Both the position numbers and the translations under genes were made by a program. 12,647 nt of DNA, from assembly GCA_004558305.1 (NCBI GenBank), contig SFDG01000064.1:1-12647 (forward strand), given 5' to 3'. Position 1 is the first letter of the stretch. Each line of letters opens with the position of its first letter. Positions 7,651 through 12,647 of the stretch are shown piece after piece. The notes under the pieces are model-generated. The model worked only from the letters and a program-made list of their open reading frames with translations. It was not told the DNA's origin and did not search any database. This DNA is from Phocaeicola plebeius. Lineage in GTDB: Bacteria > Bacteroidota > Bacteroidia > Bacteroidales > Bacteroidaceae.

Positions 7651-7682
7651 TTTGGTAGTTGGCAGAAGAAACACTACTTTTG
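7651..7682 (+). promoter_or_regulatory. Bacteroides-type promoter for tig
   Basis: The -33 element TTTG (7651-7654) is separated by 20 bp from the -7 element TACTTTTG (7675-7682). Both boxes and the spacing fit the Bacteroides consensus, making this the clearest promoter in the window. Transcription should begin near 7687, giving a leader of about 80 nt. Confidence 0.75.
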
Positions 7683-7692
7683 CGAACTCAAT

Positions 7693-7717
7693 TTCATACA
7701 ATGACGAATTGTGTGGA
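7693..7717 (+). promoter_or_regulatory. Stem-loop at the 5' end of the tig transcript
   Basis: Positions 7693-7702 pair with 7708-7717 (10 pairs, two of them G-U) around the loop GACGA. The stem would begin a few nucleotides after the expected transcription start, where hairpins often protect an mRNA from decay. The role is inferred; the pairing is seen. Confidence 0.4.
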
Positions 7718-7767
7718 TACTCGAACGGAAAGAATAATATAGTAATAATTAAAAAAATAAGCTGGAA

Positions 7768-9117
7768 ATGAATATTTCATTGCAAAACGTAAACAATGTA
7801 AGCGCTGTGCTTACTGTTCAGATTGAAAAAGCTGATTATCAGGAAAAAGTTGACAAGGCACTCAAGACGGTCCGTCAGCGGGTGAACATGCCGGGTTTCC
7901 GCAAGGGTATGGTGCCCATGAGCTTGGTGAAGAAGCAGTTCGGTACTTCCGTGAAGGTGGAGGAAATCGACAAGCTGATGCAGGAAAAGGTGAATGCGTA
8001 TATCGAAGAAAACAAGGTGGACATGCTGGGCGCACCGCTGCCGAAGGAAAACAACGCCAACTTCGAGACGGACGAAAACTTCGAATTCTCGTTCGACATC
8101 GCGATGGCTCCTCAGTTCACAGTGGACTTGTCGAACAATGATACGGTGGACTACTACGATATTGAAGTGACCGACGAAATGGTGGAACAGCAGGTCAAGA
8201 TGTACACCCAGCGCAACGGTAAATATGAAAAGGTGGAAGACTACCAGGACAACGATATGATGAAGGGTCTGCTGGCTGAACTCGACGAGAACGGCAGCAC
8301 GAAAGAAGACGGTCTGCAGGTGGAAGGCGCAGTCATGATGCCTTCCTTCATGAAGAACGACGACCAGAAGGCTATCTTCAACGGAGCCAAGGTGAACACC
8401 GTACTGGTATTCAACCCGGCTGTGGCTTTCGACAACAACGAAGCTGAACTGGCTTCCTTGCTGAAGGTGAAGAAGGAAGAAGTGGCTGCCCACACGGGTA
8501 ACTTCAGCTTCCAGATCGAGGAAATCACACGCATGACACCGGCTGAACTCAACCAGGAGATCTTCGACCAGGTACTGGGTGAAGGAGTGGCTCACAGCGA
8601 AGAGGAATTCCGCGGCAAGGTGAAGGAAAACATTGCCCGCCAGTACGAGGCGGACAGCGACTACAAGTTCCTGGTGGACCTGCGCAACTATGTGACTGCC
8701 AAGCTGGGCAAGCTGGAGTTTGCCGACGACCTCATGAAGCGCATCATGCTGGAAAACAATAAGGAAAAAGGCGAGGAATTCGTTACTTCCAACTATGACA
8801 AGAGCATTGAGGAACTGACCTGGCACCTGATCAAGGAAAAACTCGTGAAGGCCAACGACATCAAGGTGGAACAGGCCGACATCGCCGAAATGGCCAAGGA
8901 AGCTACCCGCGCCCAGTTTGCACAGTATGGTATGATCAATGTACCTGACGAACTGCTGGACAACTACTCGAAGGAAATGCTGAAGAAGCGCGAAAGCGTG
9001 GAAGCATTGGTCAACCGCGTTGTGGAAGCCAAGCTGTCGGCAGCCTTGAAGGGTCAGATCAACCTGAACCACAAGAGCATTTCAGTAGAGGACTTCAACA
9101 AGATGTTCCAGGACTGA
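7768..9117 (+). CDS. tig: Trigger factor, ribosome-bound chaperone
   Basis: Trigger factor binds ribosomal protein uL23 at the exit tunnel and shields nascent chains. The 449-residue protein has the N-terminal ribosome-binding domain with the signature loop GFRKGMVP (43-50). The middle region (about 140-260) takes the place of the FKBP-type prolyl isomerase domain, but the usual FKBP core with its FxGxxDG and FxGG motifs is not recognisable, so isomerase activity is doubtful. The rest (about 260-449) is the helical, Lys/Glu-rich chaperone body. It is close in length to E. coli trigger factor (432). It has its own promoter and leads clpP and clpX in the same direction, an arrangement shared by many bacteria. 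ATG at 7768 follows an AT-rich leader and yields the standard N-terminus (MNISLQNV). Confidence 0.96.
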   Translation: MNISLQNVNNVSAVLTVQIEKADYQEKVDKALKTVRQRVNMPGFRKGMVPMSLVKKQFGTSVKVEEIDKLMQEKVNAYIEENKVDMLGAPLPKENNANFETDENFEFSFDIAMAPQFTVDLSNNDTVDYYDIEVTDEMVEQQVKMYTQRNGKYEKVEDYQDNDMMKGLLAELDENGSTKEDGLQVEGAVMMPSFMKNDDQKAIFNGAKVNTVLVFNPAVAFDNNEAELASLLKVKKEEVAAHTGNFSFQIEEITRMTPAELNQEIFDQVLGEGVAHSEEEFRGKVKENIARQYEADSDYKFLVDLRNYVTAKLGKLEFADDLMKRIMLENNKEKGEEFVTSNYDKSIEELTWHLIKEKLVKANDIKVEQADIAEMAKEATRAQFAQYGMINVPDELLDNYSKEMLKKRESVEALVNRVVEAKLSAALKGQINLNHKSISVEDFNKMFQD

Positions 9118-9189
9118 TCCGCGACCAACGTAGCCACCCTATAGCTGAATAGTTACCGATGAGCGGCTGACTGCTGCAACAGGATAGGA

Positions 9190-9253
9190 AGGAAAGGCTT
9201 TTGACCAGGTTTTTTTTCGGACAGTCGGGGGAGAACGGTCAAGGGCCTTTCCT
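9190..9253 (+). promoter_or_regulatory. 17-bp stem-loop between tig and clpP
   Basis: Arm 9190-9206 pairs with 9237-9253 over 17 positions without a bulge: 15 Watson-Crick and two adjacent G-U pairs. The 30-nt loop contains eight T residues (9210-9217, with one more at the flank at most). The two wobble pairs fit only in + strand RNA, since they would be A-C in the opposite transcript, so this is likely an element of the tig-clpP mRNA. No T-run follows the 3' arm, so it is not a standard intrinsic terminator. It may be a processing or stability element, or a partial attenuator. Confidence 0.6.
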
Positions 9254-9286
9254 GCATGTATAATTTATATAGAAAACAGAATTTGA

Positions 9287-9961
9287 ATGATGATGGACGA
9301 TTTTAGAAAATATGCTACCAAGCATTTGGGAATGAACAGCCTGGTGCTCGATGATGTAATCAAGTCGCAGGGGTATCTCAATCCGTATATCCTGGAAGAA
9401 CGCCAGCTCAATGTGACGCAGCTGGACGTGTTTTCACGGTTGATGATGGACCGTATCATTTTCCTGGGAACGGAAATCAACGACTATACGGCCAATACGC
9501 TGCAGGCGCAGCTGCTGTACCTTGATTCGGTGGATTCGGGCAAGGATATTTCCATTTATATCAATTCGCCGGGTGGATCGGTGTATGCCGGTCTGGGCAT
9601 CTACGATACGATGCAGTTCATTTCCAGTGATGTGGCAACCATCTGTACGGGTATGGCCGCTTCCATGGCTGCAGTACTGCTGGTGGCCGGCCAGGAGGGC
9701 AAGCGCTCGGCACTGACTCACTCGCGCGTCATGATTCACCAGCCGATGGGAGGCGCACAGGGACAGGCTTCGGATATCGAGATTACTGCCCGCGAAATCC
9801 AGAAGCTGAAGAAGGAACTCTACACCATCATTGCCGACCATTCGCATACGGAGTTCGACAAGGTATGGGCGGACTCCGACCGAGACTACTGGATGACGGC
9901 ACAGGAAGCGAAGGAATATGGCATGATTGACGAAGTGCTTGCACGGAAACCGATTGTATAA
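9287..9961 (+). CDS. clpP: ClpP, ATP-dependent Clp protease proteolytic subunit
   Basis: ClpP forms the double-ring serine protease chamber fed by ClpX. The catalytic triad is complete: Ser126 in GMAASMAA, His151 in MIHQPMGG and Asp200 in DRDYWM. The spacings (25 and 49 residues) equal those of E. coli ClpP. GGSVYAGLGIYD (96-107) forms the oxyanion and substrate-groove region. The 224-residue product has a longer N-terminal segment than E. coli ClpP, beginning MDDFRKYATKHLGMN, which is usual in Bacteroidales and may be trimmed on self-processing. Three ATG codons in a row (9287, 9290, 9293) leave the exact start open; the third matches the family start best. The clpX gene follows 21 bp downstream in the same frame. 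Confidence 0.97.
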   Translation: MMMDDFRKYATKHLGMNSLVLDDVIKSQGYLNPYILEERQLNVTQLDVFSRLMMDRIIFLGTEINDYTANTLQAQLLYLDSVDSGKDISIYINSPGGSVYAGLGIYDTMQFISSDVATICTGMAASMAAVLLVAGQEGKRSALTHSRVMIHQPMGGAQGQASDIEITAREIQKLKKELYTIIADHSHTEFDKVWADSDRDYWMTAQEAKEYGMIDEVLARKPIV

Positions 9962-9982
9962 CCAGCAATAAAGATTACGACC

Positions 9983-11215
9983 TTGGACGATAGGAGAAAA
10001 AAACGCTGCAGCTTTTGCGGGCGCGCGGAGGATGAAGTGCCCCTGCTGATTAATGGAATGAACGGCTTTATCTGCAGCGATTGTGCCGCTCAGGCGGACA
10101 GCATAGCCAAAGAAGCCTTGAAGAAGGCGCATAAAGGAACTCAGCTGAACTGGGAGGAACTGCCCAAACCTCGGGAAATGAAGGAATTTCTTGACCAGTA
10201 TGTCATCGGACAGGATGATGCCAAACGGTATCTTTCGGTGGCGGTCTATAACCACTATAAACGGTTGATGCAACCGGAGGACAAGGATGATGTGGAAATC
10301 GAAAAGTCGAACATCATCATGGTGGGGAGCACCGGTACCGGCAAGACGTTGCTGGCCCGCAGCATCGCCCGCCTGCTGAAGGTGCCTTTCACCATCGTAG
10401 ACGCTACGGTGCTGACGCAGGCCGGCTACGTGGGAGAGGACATCGAAAGCATTCTGTCACGCCTGTTGCAGGTGGCCGACTACGATGTGGAGGAGGCTGA
10501 ACGTGGCATTGTGTTCATCGATGAAATCGACAAGATAGCCCGCAAGGGGGACAATCCTTCCATTACCCGCGACGTGAGCGGTGAAGGCGTGCAGCAAGGA
10601 TTGCTGAAACTGCTGGAAGGGTCGGTGGTGAACGTGCCGCCCCAGGGAGGACGCAAGCATCCGGAACAGAAGTTCATCCAGGTGAATACCCGGAACATCC
10701 TGTTCATCTGCGGCGGTGCCTTCGATGGCATTGAGCGCAAGATTGCGCAGCGCCTCAATACGCATGTGGTGGGCTATGGTGCCGTGAAGCAGTCGGTGAC
10801 TATCGACCGTTCGAACCTCATGCAGTACATCGCTCCGCAGGACCTGAAGGCCTTTGGACTGATTCCCGAAATCATCGGCCGTCTGCCGGTGCTGACCTAT
10901 CTCAATCCGCTGGACCGCACGGCGCTTCGTAACATCCTGACGGAACCGAAGAACTCCATCGTCAAGCAGTACATCAAGCTGTTCGAGATGGATGGCGTGA
11001 AGCTGTCGTTTGATCCGGAGGTGTTCGAGTTCATCGTCGACAAGGCAGTGGAATACAAGTTGGGTGCGCGCGGATTGCGTTCCATCGTGGAGACCATCAT
11101 GATGGATGTCATGTTCGATATTCCCTCCGGAAAGTCCAAGGAGTTCGTGGTGACTCTCGATTTCGCCCAGCGTCAAATGGCGAAAGCCAATCTTTCGCGT
11201 CTTCAGACGGCGTGA
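9983..11215 (+). CDS. clpX: ClpX, AAA+ unfoldase of the Clp protease (TTG start)
   Basis: ClpX recognises tagged proteins, unfolds them with ATP and threads them into ClpP. The 410-residue protein has the zinc-binding domain C9-C12...C31-C34, Walker A GSTGTGKT (115-122), pore loop GYVG (148-151), Walker B IVFIDEIDK (176-184), second pore loop RKH (224-226), arginine finger R300 (GLIPEIIGRLP) and sensor-2 R363 (GARGLR). The R300-R363 spacing equals that of E. coli. The ClpP-docking tripeptide, IGF in E. coli, is VGY here (263-265). No ATG or GTG lies between the clpP stop and C9. The next in-frame ATG (M26) would lose the first zinc pair, so TTG at 9983 is the only plausible start. It is very likely co-transcribed with clpP. 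Confidence 0.95.
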   Translation: MDDRRKKRCSFCGRAEDEVPLLINGMNGFICSDCAAQADSIAKEALKKAHKGTQLNWEELPKPREMKEFLDQYVIGQDDAKRYLSVAVYNHYKRLMQPEDKDDVEIEKSNIIMVGSTGTGKTLLARSIARLLKVPFTIVDATVLTQAGYVGEDIESILSRLLQVADYDVEEAERGIVFIDEIDKIARKGDNPSITRDVSGEGVQQGLLKLLEGSVVNVPPQGGRKHPEQKFIQVNTRNILFICGGAFDGIERKIAQRLNTHVVGYGAVKQSVTIDRSNLMQYIAPQDLKAFGLIPEIIGRLPVLTYLNPLDRTALRNILTEPKNSIVKQYIKLFEMDGVKLSFDPEVFEFIVDKAVEYKLGARGLRSIVETIMMDVMFDIPSGKSKEFVVTLDFAQRQMAKANLSRLQTA

Positions 11216-11268
11216 GAAGGGCAGAGTGAAGAAAAAAACGCTTTTTCGGTAAAATTATATCGAAAATA

Positions 11269-11301
11269 GTTGGGTAATATCAAAAGTTGTTTATAACTTT
11301 G
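11269..11301 (+). promoter_or_regulatory. Bacteroides-type promoter for recQ
   Basis: The -7 box TAACTTTG (11294-11301) matches TAnnTTTG exactly. A TTG (11270-11272, in GTTG) lies 21 bp upstream as a -33 element. A start near 11306 would give recQ a leader of about 50 nt, separating it from clpX. Confidence 0.65.
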
Positions 11302-11357
11302 TTATTGTAGAGAGGATAACATTTCTCATCTTGGAATTCACTAAAAATTAGAGGACA

Positions 11358-12647
11358 ATGACGGAAAACATCAATTTGACGGAGGAACTGAAGAAATACT
11401 TCGGTTTCGACACATTTAAAGGAGATCAGGAAGCTATCATTCGTAGCCTGTTGGCAGGTAAGGACACGTTTGTGCTGATGCCTACCGGAGGCGGTAAATC
11501 GTTGTGCTATCAGTTGCCTTCCCTGCTGATGGAAGGGACGGCGATTGTGATCTCTCCGCTCATTGCGCTAATGAAGAACCAGGTGGATGCTATCCGGAAC
11601 TACAGCGAAGAAGACGGTGTCGCCCATTTCATCAACTCGTCGCTTTCGAAGTCGGCCATCGACCAGGTGAAGTCCGATATCCTGAGCGGCAAGACCAAAT
11701 TGTTGTATGTGGCTCCCGAATCGCTGACCAAAGAAGAAAATGTAGAGTTTCTGCAGCATGTCAAGATTTCCTTCTATGCCGTCGATGAGGCGCATTGTAT
11801 TTCGGAATGGGGGCATGACTTCCGTCCTGAATACCGCCGCATCCGTCCGATCATCAACTCGATAGGCAACGCTCCCATCATTGCGTTGACGGCTACGGCT
11901 ACCGGAAAGGTGATTACCGATATCCTCAAGACATTGGAGATTACTGGAGCGGCCTGCTTCAAGACTTCCTTCAACCGGCCGAACCTGTATTATGAGGTAC
12001 GGGCCAAGAACGAGAATTCCATCGAAAAGGACATCGTGCGCTTTATCAAGCAGAATGACGGGAAGTCGGGCATCATCTATTGCCTCAGCCGCAAGCAGGT
12101 GGAGGAACTGGCTGCTGTCCTGCAGGCCAACGGCATCAAGGCGTTGCCGTATCATGCAGGCATGGATGCTGCTACCCGCGTGGAAAATCAGGATAAGTTC
12201 CTGAAGGAGGATGTGGATGTGATTGTCGCTACCATCGCTTTCGGTATGGGCATCGACAAGCCGGATGTGCGTTTCGTCATCCATTTCGATGTGCCCAAGA
12301 GCCTGGAAGGCTACTATCAGGAAACCGGCCGTGCCGGACGCGACGGCGGCGAAGGGCAGTGCGTGTTGTTCTATTCGAACAAGGATGTACAGAAACTCGA
12401 CAAGTTCATCAAGGGCAAGCAGGGGCTGGAACGCGAAATCGGCGACCTGTTGCTGGGCGAAGTGAAGGCGTATGCCGAATCGTCCGTATGTCGCCGCAAG
12501 ATGTTGCTTCACTATTTCAACGAGGAATATACCGAAGATAATTGCGGCAATTGTGATAACTGTTTAAATCCTAAAAAACAAGTGGAGGCTCAGGATTCAT
12601 TGTGTGCAGTGATCGAAGCGGTCATTGCGATAAAAGAAAATTTCAAG
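11358..12647 (+). CDS. recQ: RecQ, ATP-dependent 3'-5' DNA helicase (3' end cut by window edge)
   Basis: RecQ helicases unwind forks, D-loops and other structures during recombination and repair. The frame from ATG 11358 stays open to the window end (430 codons). Visible motifs are the Q-motif region ending FKGDQEAI (20-27), Walker A TGGGKS (43-48), DEAH (143-146), the RecQ-specific aromatic loop CISEWGHDF (147-155), LTATAT (motif III), and motif VI QETGRAGRDGG (321-331). The zinc site is complete with C378, C396, C399 and C402, spaced much as in E. coli RecQ (C380, C397, C400, C403). The winged-helix and any HRDC domain lie beyond the window. The start follows an AT-rich leader with AGAGG six bases ahead. 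It is a conserved chromosomal gene with no sign of damage. Confidence 0.96.
   Translation, partial: MTENINLTEELKKYFGFDTFKGDQEAIIRSLLAGKDTFVLMPTGGGKSLCYQLPSLLMEGTAIVISPLIALMKNQVDAIRNYSEEDGVAHFINSSLSKSAIDQVKSDILSGKTKLLYVAPESLTKEENVEFLQHVKISFYAVDEAHCISEWGHDFRPEYRRIRPIINSIGNAPIIALTATATGKVITDILKTLEITGAACFKTSFNRPNLYYEVRAKNENSIEKDIVRFIKQNDGKSGIIYCLSRKQVEELAAVLQANGIKALPYHAGMDAATRVENQDKFLKEDVDVIVATIAFGMGIDKPDVRFVIHFDVPKSLEGYYQETGRAGRDGGEGQCVLFYSNKDVQKLDKFIKGKQGLEREIGDLLLGEVKAYAESSVCRRKMLLHYFNEEYTEDNCGNCDNCLNPKKQVEAQDSLCAVIEAVIAIKENFK

Noticed and set aside
7777..9072. 431-codon open frame antisense to tig
   Set aside because: Its rich His/Leu/Val content is the mirror of Lys/Glu-rich trigger factor codons; no domain and no promoter are seen.
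9209..9217. Run of T after GACCAGG as an intrinsic terminator for tig
   Set aside because: No stem ends directly before the T-run; the run lies in the loop of the larger stem.
11231..11247. GAAAAA/TTTTTC hairpin after clpX as a terminator
   Set aside because: It is only six weak pairs, mostly A-T, with no T-run after it; termination after clpX is unresolved.
1..12647. CRISPR arrays, tRNA or rRNA genes, insertion sequences, attachment sites
   Set aside because: No spaced direct repeats, cloverleaf, transposase frame or terminal inverted repeats were seen. The defence locus has no visible integrase or att site in the window.

Overview
The window comes from a Bacteroidales chromosome (Bacteroidaceae-like; genus not decided here). 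The evidence is the protein set (ClpP beginning MDDFRKY, a trigger factor with a degenerate middle domain, MlaE/MlaF, LptB), the scarcity of Shine-Dalgarno sequences, and promoters of the Bacteroides type (-7 TAnnTTTG, sometimes with a -33 TTTG/TTG).

Left half (1-5106, + strand): a type III restriction-modification locus. It holds the 3' part of a modification gene (mod) broken by an internal deletion and frameshift, then a two-gene MntA/HepT-type (MNT nucleotidyltransferase + HEPN RNase) toxin-antitoxin module, then an apparently intact 1013-residue restriction subunit (res). Base composition is mosaic. The recognition part of mod is very AT-rich (14/60 G+C at 481-540), the composition flips just before methyltransferase motif I (38/60 at 721-780), the toxin-antitoxin pair is AT-rich again (18/60 at 1741-1800), and res is GC-rich (39/60 at 3181-3240). 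A 14-bp inverted repeat buries the res start codon. This defence locus is the least ordinary part of the window.

Right half (5096-12647): core genes. An mlaE-mlaF pair on the - strand (ABC permease and ATPase for outer-membrane lipid transport, ATGA overlap) runs tail-to-tail into res with an 11-bp overlap. A divergent intergenic region with one -7 box on each strand separates mlaE from lptB (ATPase of the lipopolysaccharide exporter). Then come tig (trigger factor), clpP and clpX (protease and unfoldase) and the first 430 codons of recQ, all on the + strand. tig has the best promoter in the window, and recQ has its own. clpX lies 21 bp behind clpP and starts at TTG. A 17-bp stem-loop lies between tig and clpP, and the lptB leader can fold into a three-way junction.

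Functional picture: tig-clpP-clpX is a protein folding and degradation cluster. mlaEF and lptB serve the outer membrane. The R-M/toxin-antitoxin locus is an accessory defence island that abuts mlaF. The broken mod suggests that this type III system cannot methylate normally in this strain, while res and the toxin-antitoxin genes remain open.
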